A DNA stretch of 49,735 nucleotides from assembly GCA_903844815.1 (NCBI GenBank), contig CAIMVD010000033.1, forward strand, positions 1 to 49,735. Reading direction: 5' to 3'. Position numbers and translations under genes: made by a program. This document shows, one piece after another, positions 27,035-35,158 of this stretch (position 1 is its first letter; every line of letters begins with the position of its first letter). The notes beneath the pieces are model-generated. The model was given only the letters and a program-made list of their open reading frames with translations. It searched no databases and was not told where the DNA came from. This DNA comes from an uncultured Bacteroidota bacterium. GTDB lineage: Bacteria > Bacteroidota > Bacteroidia > Bacteroidales > VadinHA17.

Positions 27035-27529
27035 TTATTTCAAGGTAAAGGATATTGGAACCATATAATGAACCTTAACTGGTAACCCTTTGATTTTTGC
27101 CGGCGTTTCAAATTTCGGAAGAGATTCAACAACCTTAACTGCTGCGGCATCAAGAGAAGGTTCTGCGCTCTTTATTACAGCCACATCAGAAACGGTTCCG
27201 TCCTTTTCAACCACGAAGCGGACAACCACTTTCCCCTGGATATTTTTTTCTTTTGCATCCCTGGGATATGAAGTATTATCGGCAATGTATTTCAAAAGCC
27301 CTTCATCTCCGCCTTTGAATACAGGCATTTCATCAACGTTTACATAGACCGAATCGGTTACTGCTTCAACTGGCGGCGGCGGCGGCGGAGGAGGTGCATC
27401 AGGCATGCCCTTTGTTCCGTTTTCTGTATTGCTGCACGAGATTATTGCTGCAATTGAGAATAAGGCTAATGGAAGCAGGATTAGCGACCTGAAAAGAGGA
27501 TTGGTTTCTGTTTGTCTTTTTGTTTTCAT
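27035..27529 (-). CDS. TonB C-terminal domain lipoprotein
   Basis: 164 aa. The N-terminus has a hydrophobic segment (about 15-30) ending in a lipobox-like ISC at Cys32, then a run of eight prolines (about residues 46-53) and a TonB C-terminal domain (about 70-164) with 'VDEMPVFKGGDEGLLKYIADNTSYP', 'IQGKVVVRFVVEKDGTV' and 'YMVPISFTLK'. Such domains bind outer-membrane receptors or act in Bacteroidota energy-transduction variants. A lipid anchor rather than a helix anchor is atypical for TonB itself. It is closely related to the tail of the M56 protein just upstream, so one probably arose by duplication of the other. Confidence 0.82.
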   Translation of the reverse strand: MKTKRQTETNPLFRSLILLPLALFSIAAIISCSNTENGTKGMPDAPPPPPPPPVEAVTDSVYVNVDEMPVFKGGDEGLLKYIADNTSYPRDAKEKNIQGKVVVRFVVEKDGTVSDVAVIKSAEPSLDAAAVKVVESLPKFETPAKIKGLPVKVHYMVPISFTLK

Positions 27530-27718
27530 GACAATTGTTTTTTATTGGTTTAACATTTGTTACTTTAATTCTTCCTTGCCAAATAAAAGTAAGATTACAG
27601 TACCAAAGATATAACTAATAAATTAGTTATGCAACTAAATTATTAATTAAAAAAAATAAATTCAGATTATTTCTGCGGATCAACACAGGCGCTTATTAAT
27701 CAACCCCGGGAAAAAAAT

Positions 27719-29056
27719 TTATTTAAGGGTAAATGTAATAGGGACCATGTACCAGACAGGTACTGCTATTCCTCCCTTTTTGCCTGGTTTGAAAGCAGGA
27801 AGTGTTTTTACAACCCTTACAGCTTCGGCATCGAGTTCGGGGCTAACTCCTTTAAGCGTGCTAACTCTGTTAATTGTCCCGTTTTCGTTGACACAGAAAC
27901 GTACAATAACTCTTCCCTGTATGTTTTCATTCTTTGCTTTATCCGGGTAAATGGTGTTATTCCCGATATATTTAAGAAGCGCCTGGTCACCTCCGGGGTA
28001 AACCGGCATCTCATCCACATCGGTATATGGTGTATTTCCGGCCTCTGCGGAAGTCTCTCCGTTTGTACCTTCCGAAGTAACAGGAGGTGGGGGGGGAGGC
28101 GGGGGAGGGGGCATGGTTTCAGTACCTGTAAGATTTGAACTTATGTTATTAACCTCCACTGTATTATTTGTTGCTTTTTGATTATCTGCGTTTTCCCTGC
28201 ATGATGAGATCACGAGAAAAACCACCCCTAAAACCGGAAATGCAATCAGAAGTTTTATGCTCGAAATTGCGGAGGTCCTCTTTTTTGTCATCATTACCAT
28301 GCGCTTTTTTAAGAGCGAAGGATTTGAAAAGCTGTTTGTAAGGTTGAAGATATTCGATTTAAAGACCTGGCTTAAAAGCAGATTCTGGTACTGCAGAACT
28401 GGTACTCCCGAACGGATACAATCATGATCGGCCTGGTATTCATGAATGGCACGCATTGATCTGTCGAAAAGGTAAACTGCAGGGTTGAACCACTGAAATG
28501 CTTTTATTATCTCTAAAAGAAGAATATCAATAAAATGATTTTTCTTCAGATGGTTTAATTCGTGTTTTATAATTTCATCCGATTCCTCCCCTGTGAGCCT
28601 GCTGCTGATAAAAATATATCCCATAGCGGTGAAACCGGCAGTATTAAACCCATGAAACCTGATTATCCTGCTTCCTTTTTCCTTTTTCCTGACAATCAGA
28701 AAAAGGAGATTCAAAAAATCAACAAGGAGTTTTGCCGTAAGAATAAGAGCAATTGTTATATAAATGGTGTAAGCCTTCTGCATAAAACCTGAAATTCCTT
28801 CCGTATTTCCGCCTGACGATGCCTGACCTGGTGTGATAAAGACTTCTGAAAGGAGTTTTCCGAAAATCTGAATGTTTAGAGGTCTGCTGGTTTGGAAAGT
28901 AATCAGCGGGATAAGAAGAGATATAATAAGTGAAATAGTAATAAATGCCCTGTTACGGCCGTAATAGGTGTCCCTGCTTAGGAAGGCTGAATATACAATA
29001 TATAGCGCCGCAATGTAGAGGGACGACTTCATCATATGTTCCAGAAATCCGTTCAT
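27719..29056 (-). CDS. BlaR1/MecR1-like M56 peptidase with C-terminal TonB domain
   Basis: 445-aa membrane protein. Four hydrophobic helices lie in the first 290 residues; between helices 3 and 4 is the zinc motif HELNH (about 167-171, in 'IIKHELNHLKKNHFID') and 'HEYQADHDC' with the further metal-ligand Glu/Asp region of M56 metallopeptidases. After helix 4 (about 265-285, 'LLIAFPVLGVVFLVISSC') comes a ten-proline run (about 319-328) and a TonB C-terminal domain (about 350-445). It would sense an envelope signal and inactivate the adjacent BlaI-type repressor. The blaI-like stop overlaps its ATG by 4 bp, making a two-gene operon. There is no penicillin-binding sensor domain, so beta-lactam sensing is unlikely. 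Confidence 0.88.
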   Translation of the reverse strand: MNGFLEHMMKSSLYIAALYIVYSAFLSRDTYYGRNRAFITISLIISLLIPLITFQTSRPLNIQIFGKLLSEVFITPGQASSGGNTEGISGFMQKAYTIYITIALILTAKLLVDFLNLLFLIVRKKEKGSRIIRFHGFNTAGFTAMGYIFISSRLTGEESDEIIKHELNHLKKNHFIDILLLEIIKAFQWFNPAVYLFDRSMRAIHEYQADHDCIRSGVPVLQYQNLLLSQVFKSNIFNLTNSFSNPSLLKKRMVMMTKKRTSAISSIKLLIAFPVLGVVFLVISSCRENADNQKATNNTVEVNNISSNLTGTETMPPPPPPPPPPVTSEGTNGETSAEAGNTPYTDVDEMPVYPGGDQALLKYIGNNTIYPDKAKNENIQGRVIVRFCVNENGTINRVSTLKGVSPELDAEAVRVVKTLPAFKPGKKGGIAVPVWYMVPITFTLK

Positions 29057-29433
29057 TTTACGAGTTTTTGTTTTTTGACTTCACTCTCCATTATTTTCAT
29101 TATTTCCTCCATCTCCCTTAGTGATATGCCCTTTTCTTTGGCAAAGAAACTCACCATTTTTTCAAATGAATTCGAAAAATAGTCGTTTACAAAATTACTG
29201 AGGTGCGATTTTGAATAGTCGTTTTTTGAGATCAGGGGGAAATACTCGTGAGTTCTGCCATAGGCTTTATGATCGACAAAACCCTTATCCTGAAGGATCC
29301 TTACTATCGTACTGACTGTATTATAGGCTGGTTTGGGTTCGTCAAAATGTTCAAGTATATCTTTGACAAATCCCCGTTTTATCTCCCATAATACCTGCAT
29401 CACCTGTTCTTCTGCCCTGGTTAATTCTCTCAT
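29053..29433 (-). CDS. BlaI/MecI/CopY-family repressor
   Basis: 126 aa from the ATG at 29433 (MRELTRAEEQVMQVLWEI); a TTG two codons upstream is less likely. A winged helix occupies residues 1-75 ('LTRAEEQVMQVLW', 'PAYNTVSTIVRILQDKGFVDHKAYGRTHEYFPLIS') and a dimerisation tail follows ('YSKSHLSNFVNDYFSNSFEKMVSFFAKEKGI'). It would repress its own operon until cleaved through the M56 protein encoded immediately downstream with a 4-bp overlap. Targets may include the TonB lipoprotein gene further downstream. Confidence 0.92.
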   Translation of the reverse strand: MRELTRAEEQVMQVLWEIKRGFVKDILEHFDEPKPAYNTVSTIVRILQDKGFVDHKAYGRTHEYFPLISKNDYSKSHLSNFVNDYFSNSFEKMVSFFAKEKGISLREMEEIMKIMESEVKKQKLVK

Positions 29434-29578
29434 AATCAATACAAATTTATTTCCAATCGAATTAAAGCCATCTTTTGTTCTATGCCTGATTGCTTTTTCA
29501 AATTTACAACGAAAAAATTAGTTACGCAAAGAAAACATCATATTTATTTTATCTCCGGAGTTTAATTAATCATAATTC

Positions 29579-29766
29579 AATGTCGTTTAGTTAAGCCCGG
29601 GTAATCAGTTTCTTACTCCCACATTTTACCCCCCTGCCCCCCAGGGGGGTGTTCTTAAATCCCCCCTTGGGGGGTTGGGGGGTAAAAACACAGAATAGTA
29701 GAGTGGTCCCTGTGGTAAAATATTCTTTTCATGTTTGGTAATAATATTCCTTAACTAAACGCCATT
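29579..29766. mobile_element. MITE-like element with nested inverted repeats
   Basis: Terminal inverted repeats AATGKCGTTTAGTTAAG (29579-29595 and 29750-29766, 16 of 17 matching) bound a 188-bp segment with no coding capacity. An inner C/G-run palindrome is nested inside (11-bp arms 29624-29634 and 29677-29687). An 11-bp direct repeat AATCATAATTC flanks it at 29568-29578 and 29768-29778, which looks like a target-site duplication with one extra base on the right. Confidence 0.72.
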
Positions 29767-29936
29767 AAATCATAATTCCATTTTCAGTTTTAGGTAAAAA
29801 AGGAAAAAAAGTGTACTTTTATTTTTTATTTGAGTATCAGGAATCATACATAAAAACCCATTGATTTTTTTCGTTTACCCCACCCCCATGGGGCGCGAAG
29901 AACCGACTAATCAAAGGGTAGGAGTTCGACGCAGCC

Positions 29937-29980
29937 AAAATCAATTTACTCCCTGTTGGGAAGAGTAATATATTGATTTT
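29937..29980 (+). promoter_or_regulatory. Hairpin before the ABC permease gene
   Basis: AAAATCAAT+TTACTC (29937-29951) pairs with GAGTAA and ATTGATTTT (29963-29968 and 29972-29980), with a 3-nt bulge and an 11-nt loop. It ends 80 bp before the start codon. It could be a leader structure or a repeat remnant; no T-tract follows, so it is not a typical terminator. Confidence 0.45.
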
Positions 29981-30060
29981 AAAGCGACTTAACGTTTTCC
30001 TTGTTTGATTGCTGATAATTATGTTTATTAATTATTGCATCCACTGGAGCCATTATTTAG

Positions 30061-31317
30061 ATGAAAAAAAGTATAAAAAGGATAGGTATTCTTAAGGAAA
30101 ACCTAAGGATTTCCCTTAGGGCCATCATGTCGAACAGGGTCAGAACTGTTCTTACAATTTGCATAATCGCCATTGGTATAATGGCACTTGTTGGGATATT
30201 GACTGCGATAGATGCAATAAAATCATCGCTGACCAATCAGTTCACCATGATGGGAGCTAACTCTTTCACGATTACATCGAGAGGGATGAATATCCAGATT
30301 GGAAACAGCAAATACAGGGCGAAGAATTTTTCCAGGATATCGTACAGGGAGGCACAGGAGTTTAAGTCCCGTTTCAATGAAGGTGCATGGGTATCAATAT
30401 CTTTCAACGCATCCGGATTATCAACTGTAAAATACGGACAGGAAGAGACTAATCCTAATGTGAGTCTTACAGGAGTGGATGAGAACAATCTTACGGTATC
30501 AGGATATGAGATAGAAAAGGGAAGAAATTTTATTGCCGAAGAAGTTCAGATGAACCGCCATATTGTCCTTATAGGTGCAGAAGTAGAAAAGTTTCTTTTC
30601 CCCTCCGGAATTGATCCAATAGGGAAAGTCATCAATGTTGCAGGCCTGAACCTTCAGGTGGCCGGTGTTCTAAAAAGCAAGGGAGCCAGCGCCATTAACG
30701 GCGACAATGTTTGTTTTATGCCTGTGACAACGGCACGGCAATATTTCTCACGGCCAAACATGTCATTCAGCATCACTGTGATGCCTGTAAATCCTGTAAA
30801 TATGGATATGATGACCGGTGAAGCAGAAGCTACTTTCAGGATTGTTCGTAACCTGAATCCCCGCGATGAGTCGGACTTCAATATTTCGAAAAGTGATAAT
30901 ATTGTCAACCTCCTTCTGAAGAACCTTAAATATGTAACACTTGCTGCCACAATCATAGGAATTGTTACCTTATTCGGGGCGGCTGTTGGGCTCATGAACA
31001 TTATGCTTGTGTCGGTTACAGAGCGAACCCGTGAGATTGGCGTCAGGAAGGCCATCGGAGCAAAACCAAATACAATTAAATACCAGTTTCTTTTTGAATC
31101 AATTATGATAGGCCAGTTGGGCGGTGTTTTCGGGATAATTCTTGGAATACTAATTGGCAATGCCGTTTCTTCGATGCTGCGGTCCAATTTTGTAATACCT
31201 TGGGTCTGGGTATTTACCGGAATCGTTGTATGTTTTGTTGTTGGCGTTGTTTCGGGTTATGCCCCGGCTGTTAAAGCAGCCAATATTGACCCTATTGAAG
31301 CTTTGAGATATGAATAA
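30061..31317 (+). CDS. MacB/FtsX-type ABC transporter permease
   Basis: 418 aa with the MacB layout: an N-terminal cytoplasmic start and first helix ('[23 protein letters not shown]', about 30-55), a periplasmic MacB_PCD-like domain (about 60-285), then three helices forming the FtsX domain ('[41 protein letters not shown]', '[24 protein letters not shown]', '[37 protein letters not shown]'). The '[13 protein letters not shown]' loop is the contact with the ATPase. No ATPase or membrane-fusion gene is adjacent, so its partner must be encoded elsewhere. The gene overlaps the SiaC-like gene by 8 bp. Confidence 0.92.
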   Translation: MKKSIKRIGILKENLRISLRAIMSNRVRTVLTICIIAIGIMALVGILTAIDAIKSSLTNQFTMMGANSFTITSRGMNIQIGNSKYRAKNFSRISYREAQEFKSRFNEGAWVSISFNASGLSTVKYGQEETNPNVSLTGVDENNLTVSGYEIEKGRNFIAEEVQMNRHIVLIGAEVEKFLFPSGIDPIGKVINVAGLNLQVAGVLKSKGASAINGDNVCFMPVTTARQYFSRPNMSFSITVMPVNPVNMDMMTGEAEATFRIVRNLNPRDESDFNISKSDNIVNLLLKNLKYVTLAATIIGIVTLFGAAVGLMNIMLVSVTERTREIGVRKAIGAKPNTIKYQFLFESIMIGQLGGVFGIILGILIGNAVSSMLRSNFVIPWVWVFTGIVVCFVVGVVSGYAPAVKAANIDPIEALRYE

Positions 31318-31705
31318 ATTCTCATCAAATGAAAAAAGTGTAATTCAGGAACAACACAGGAATTGTCCCGGAATATTCTTTTATAAAAGCCTGAACAAAC
31401 TTGAAATTATTGGTCGTGCAATCCCTGAAAATCCTGAGCTTATTTTCAACAAACTCAATGATTGGTTATCGGGTTATTTAAAAAAGAATGATGGATTGAA
31501 TATCTCAATTCAGCTTGAATACATAAACAGCAGTTCCTCAAAATATCTTTTTGAAACGCTGAAAAGTATTGAATCGGAAAGGCGTGGAGGAAAGAAAATA
31601 GTCATTAAATGGTTATTCGAGGAAGACGATGAAGCTATGAAGGAACTTGGCGAACATTATCGCAATACTTCGGGTCTTCCTATGGTTATAGAAATGATAT
31701 TCTGA
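31310..31705 (+). CDS. SiaC-like regulatory phosphoprotein (DUF1987)
   Basis: 131 aa matching the SiaC/DUF1987 family: '[27 protein letters not shown]' (about 27-55), '[25 protein letters not shown]' (the conserved Y-x-N-[TS]-S-S-S-K region with the phosphorylatable Ser/Thr), and '[19 protein letters not shown]'. In Pseudomonas, SiaC is phosphorylated by SiaB, dephosphorylated by SiaA and controls biofilm formation through a diguanylate cyclase. Neither partner is adjacent here. Instead it overlaps the ABC permease gene by 8 bp, implying coupled expression. It is followed by a strong terminator. Confidence 0.85.
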   Translation: MNKFSSNEKSVIQEQHRNCPGIFFYKSLNKLEIIGRAIPENPELIFNKLNDWLSGYLKKNDGLNISIQLEYINSSSSKYLFETLKSIESERRGGKKIVIKWLFEEDDEAMKELGEHYRNTSGLPMVIEMIF

Positions 31706-31765
31706 GCTGTAACGGGACGATTTTTGAAGGGAAAAGTCGGGACCTCTCGCATTATGATAAAAGTA

Positions 31766-31792
31766 AAAAGGTGTCTTTACGGGACACCTTTT
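31766..31792. terminator. Bidirectional Rho-independent terminator (siaC-like / gap)
   Basis: A perfect 10-bp stem (AAAAGGTGTC/GACACCTTTT, 31766-31775 with 31783-31792) with a 7-nt loop lies between convergent genes. A-runs on the left and T-runs on the right allow function on both strands. Confidence 0.9.
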
Positions 31793-31814
31793 ATTATTTA
31801 CAAGAGCAGGTAAA

Positions 31815-32840
<1,026 letters not shown>

Positions 32841-32857
32841 TTAATAATTTGAACTTC

Positions 32858-32887
32858 CAAATTTAATACTTTCCTATTAAATCCAAA
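32858..32887 (-). promoter_or_regulatory. Promoter of gap
   Basis: On the minus strand TTTG (32887-32884), 18 bp, then TAAATTTG (32865-32858) gives a near-consensus Bacteroidota promoter 36 nt before the gap start codon. Confidence 0.75.
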
Positions 32888-32900
32888 GTTGAATTTTAGT

Positions 32901-33704
32901 TCAATTACTCTTTTTTCTTCTGAATAAATTGGAAAGTTTATTGGATTCCGGATTAAGCGGATCGAGGATCATTCCAAATCTGTAGCTGACAAAGAGCGAC
33001 AGGAAAATTGCCTTGTTTTCGGTACTTGCCATAATTGGCACTTTCTTTGGAAATGCCTGGATGGTTGCACCTATCTCTACAGCATGAATTATCTTGTCCT
33101 GCTTGCTGTATTCGAAATTAAATCCTCCCCTGGCAAATAACCCTGGTATAACTTTTGTCTCATCAAAACCCTTGAAAAAGGAAGCTTTACTGTAAATATC
33201 AATGGGGACCGCAATTGAGGAACTGAATTTTTCTTCCTTTATTTCATATTCTCCCAACTGCGAAGTAGGGTATAGAACCCTGTAATATATTGGTTTGCAG
33301 ATTGCTAAAGTTGGACCTCCGGAATAGAAATATCTTATGGCAATTCCTCCCAGATCTGCCTTCTTAAAGAGTTCATGCTGTCGCCCCATGCTGGCCCTGA
33401 GGTACCAGACCAAATTAGTTTTGCCGAAAACAAAGGTACCACCCGACTGTACATATGGATTTGAAAGCCTGTATTCCTTAGGGCTCTTCAGATTGCCTGT
33501 TTCTATTTCAAAGAAATGTTTGTTCCGGAAATCTGATCTTTTGGCCTCCCTGTAACTGAAGCCAAAGCCATCAGTGTTCAGAAGCAGTGCAAACGACCTC
33601 TCGTTCCGGAAGAAAACCTTTTGCTGGTCATCAAGTTCTCCCTGTGCGCGAAGAATTGCTGAGCCATACAAAAAAGTTACCAGTATTATCAGCAGCTTCT
33701 TCAT
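32901..33704 (-). CDS. Exported protein, probable outer-membrane beta-barrel
   Basis: 267 aa with a signal peptide (MKKLLIILVTFLYGSAILRAQ). The mature part alternates hydrophobic and polar residues in strand-like runs ('FALLLNTDGFGFSYREAK', 'HFFEIETGNLK', 'NLVWYLRASMGRQHEL', 'IAIRYFYSGGPTLAI', 'AIFLSLFVSYRFGM'), as in small outer-membrane barrels. I do not recognise a named family; Bacteroidota genomes carry many similar hypothetical proteins. The last 20 residues are basic. It lies upstream of gap on the same strand, but the gap promoter separates them. The 41-aa lipoprotein gene is 52 bp upstream. Confidence 0.65.
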   Translation of the reverse strand: MKKLLIILVTFLYGSAILRAQGELDDQQKVFFRNERSFALLLNTDGFGFSYREAKRSDFRNKHFFEIETGNLKSPKEYRLSNPYVQSGGTFVFGKTNLVWYLRASMGRQHELFKKADLGGIAIRYFYSGGPTLAICKPIYYRVLYPTSQLGEYEIKEEKFSSSIAVPIDIYSKASFFKGFDETKVIPGLFARGGFNFEYSKQDKIIHAVEIGATIQAFPKKVPIMASTENKAIFLSLFVSYRFGMILDPLNPESNKLSNLFRRKKSN

Positions 33705-33756
33705 TTGGTTCTGCTAGCTGTGGAAAGTGGGTGCATTAAAAAATGCAGACAGGGAC

Positions 33757-33882
33757 TCAGACATTCCTGGAGGCCTGCTCCGTATTGGTCTTTGAATAAG
33801 CCGGGCAATCCTTTTTGTTGCATGAGCTGACAGTAATAACGGTGAAAAAGGCAACTATAAGTAATAAAGCAAATTTTTTCAT
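33757..33882 (-). CDS. Small lipoprotein, 41 aa
   Basis: A short frame encodes a 41-residue protein with a basic start (MKKF), a hydrophobic stretch (residues 5-18) and a lipobox VSSC with the lipidated Cys at 21. The mature part is only 21 residues, starting CNKKDCPAYSK, with a second Cys at 26. A promoter-like pair (TTG, 18 bp, TAATTTTG) lies 26 nt upstream, which supports a real gene. Similar tiny CPAY-type lipoproteins occur in Bacteroidota; no function is known to me. It may be co-transcribed with the barrel-like gene downstream. Confidence 0.65.
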   Translation of the reverse strand: MKKFALLLIVAFFTVITVSSCNKKDCPAYSKTNTEQASRNV

Positions 33883-33907
33883 AAGGTCTGTCTTATTTAT
33901 TTGTCTG

Positions 33908-33936
33908 CAAAATTAATCTTTTCATTTAGATAACAA
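33908..33936 (-). promoter_or_regulatory. Promoter of the small lipoprotein gene
   Basis: Minus-strand TTG (33936-33934), 18 bp, TAATTTTG (33915-33908), ending 25 nt before the ATG at 33882. Confidence 0.6.
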
Positions 33937-34056
33937 TCTATGTGTCAAAAATATTATTTGCTACTTACCCCTGATAATTATCACTGAAAAACGGTTAACC
34001 TTTTCGATACTTCTTTGTTTATATTCTGTGTTATCGTTTTTACGTAATATGTCGCA

Positions 34057-34120
34057 TAAAACCTGCATGATCCTCTTTTTAAATCCTTTAATGACGAAAA
34101 GAGGAAACATGTAGGTTTTA
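34057..34120 (+). promoter_or_regulatory. Long hairpin in the msr leader
   Basis: A lower stem of 13 pairs (34057-34069 with 34108-34120, one G-T) and an upper stem of 8-9 pairs (CCTCTTTT at 34072-34079 with AAAAGAGG at 34097-34104) are separated by a small internal loop; the apical loop is about 17 nt. It ends 18 nt before the msr start codon, close enough to affect ribosome access. Neither side has a T-tract suited to a terminator for this gene. Confidence 0.6.
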
Positions 34121-34138
34121 ATTTAAAAACTTCAGGTT

Positions 34139-35071
34139 ATGAACTTAAAATTGAAAATCTTTTTAGTAATAACAACAATCCTTACCATGAGCAATGAATC
34201 TTTTTCACAGGAGAAACTGCAATTCAATGATCTGACTGGCGCAGAATCCGTCGTGATAAATAATAAAGGTACAGAGAGGCCATTTATTGGAAAGTATACC
34301 AAAACCAAAGATACAGGAACCTATCTCTGCCGGAAATGCGGTGCTGCTCTGTACTATTCTTCCGATAAATTTGCATCCGATTGCGGCTGGCCCAGCTTCG
34401 ACGACGAGATTCCGGGTGCAGTTAACAGATTTCCCGATCCTGACGGAATGAGGACTGAGATTGAATGTGCATCCTGCAGCGCACATCTCGGGCATGTCTT
34501 CAAAGGGGAACATCTTACATCCAAAGATGTAAGGCACTGTGTGAATTCAGTGTCGCTCGACTTTGTACCTGCTCATCTTCCCCCCGGAAGATATGGAACA
34601 GCGCTTTTTGCCGGGGGATGTTTCTGGGGAGTGGAGTATTACCTGCAGAAGGCCCCGGGAGTTTTTTCCGTGGTTTCGGGTTACACCGGAGGCTATGTAA
34701 AAAATCCCGCTTACCGTGAAGTATGTACAGGAAATACGGGTCATGCTGAGACCGTAAAGGTAGTTTACAGCCCTGAAAAGACATCGTATGAGAAACTCCT
34801 GAAGCTTTTTCTCGAGATTCATGATCCTACTCAGGCTGGAGGTCAGGGGCCTGACATTGGAAATCAGTACCGGTCCGAGATATTTTATATGAATGAAGAG
34901 CAGAAGAAAATTGCTGAAAAAAATCTCAAAATACTAAAGGATAAAGGTTTAAAAGTAGTTACAGCGGTTACAAAGGCTTCGGAGTTCTACCCGGCTGAAG
35001 CCTATCACCAGGATTACTATTTCAATAATGGCAAGATACCCTACTGTCATTCTTATGTAAAAAGGTTCTGA
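34139..35071 (+). CDS. msrBA: Exported MsrB-MsrA fusion methionine sulfoxide reductase
   Basis: 310 aa with a signal peptide (about 1-23, ending SFSQ), so it acts outside the cytoplasm. MsrB comes first (about 35-145): zinc-binding CxxC pairs (CRKCG and CASCS), 'GWPSFDD', and catalytic Cys134 in 'RHCVNSVSLDF', reducing Met-R-sulfoxide. MsrA follows (about 150-305): 'AGGCFWGVEYYLQKAPGV' with catalytic Cys161, 'GYTGGYVKNPAYREVCTGNTGHAETVKV' and 'QYRSEIFY', reducing Met-S-sulfoxide. The order MsrB then MsrA is the less common fusion order. It repairs oxidised envelope proteins and needs an electron donor, not obvious here. The next gene, a tetraheme protein, starts 87 bp later. Confidence 0.94.
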   Translation: MNLKLKIFLVITTILTMSNESFSQEKLQFNDLTGAESVVINNKGTERPFIGKYTKTKDTGTYLCRKCGAALYYSSDKFASDCGWPSFDDEIPGAVNRFPDPDGMRTEIECASCSAHLGHVFKGEHLTSKDVRHCVNSVSLDFVPAHLPPGRYGTALFAGGCFWGVEYYLQKAPGVFSVVSGYTGGYVKNPAYREVCTGNTGHAETVKVVYSPEKTSYEKLLKLFLEIHDPTQAGGQGPDIGNQYRSEIFYMNEEQKKIAEKNLKILKDKGLKVVTAVTKASEFYPAEAYHQDYYFNNGKIPYCHSYVKRF

Positions 35072-35158
35072 TATTTGATCAGAAAAAGATAATATTTTGT
35101 TGTTCATGATTGCGGTAAAGAATTAACTTTAGCGAGTTAATTTGATTTTTTCGGAATT

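Larger units (their letters stand above)
29434..30060. other. Gene-free region with a MITE-like element and leader hairpin
   Basis: About 630 bp between the divergent blaI-like gene and the ABC permease gene. I find no coding frame. It holds the MITE-like element at 29579-29766 and a bulged hairpin at 29937-29980. The 9-mer ATTGATTTT of that hairpin also occurs at 29860-29868. Promoters of both flanking genes must lie here, but I cannot place them with confidence. Confidence 0.6.

Noticed and set aside
29860-29945. Small structured RNA from the inverted ATTGATTTT/AAAATCAAT pair
   Set aside because: Only 9 bp of pairing across about 70 nt, with a better local hairpin using the right arm; no family recognised.
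35096-35131. Promoter-like TTG ... TAACTTTA before the cytochrome-FGE gene
   Set aside because: The last base of the -7 box is wrong and the spacing is long; the gene may be read from the msr promoter.
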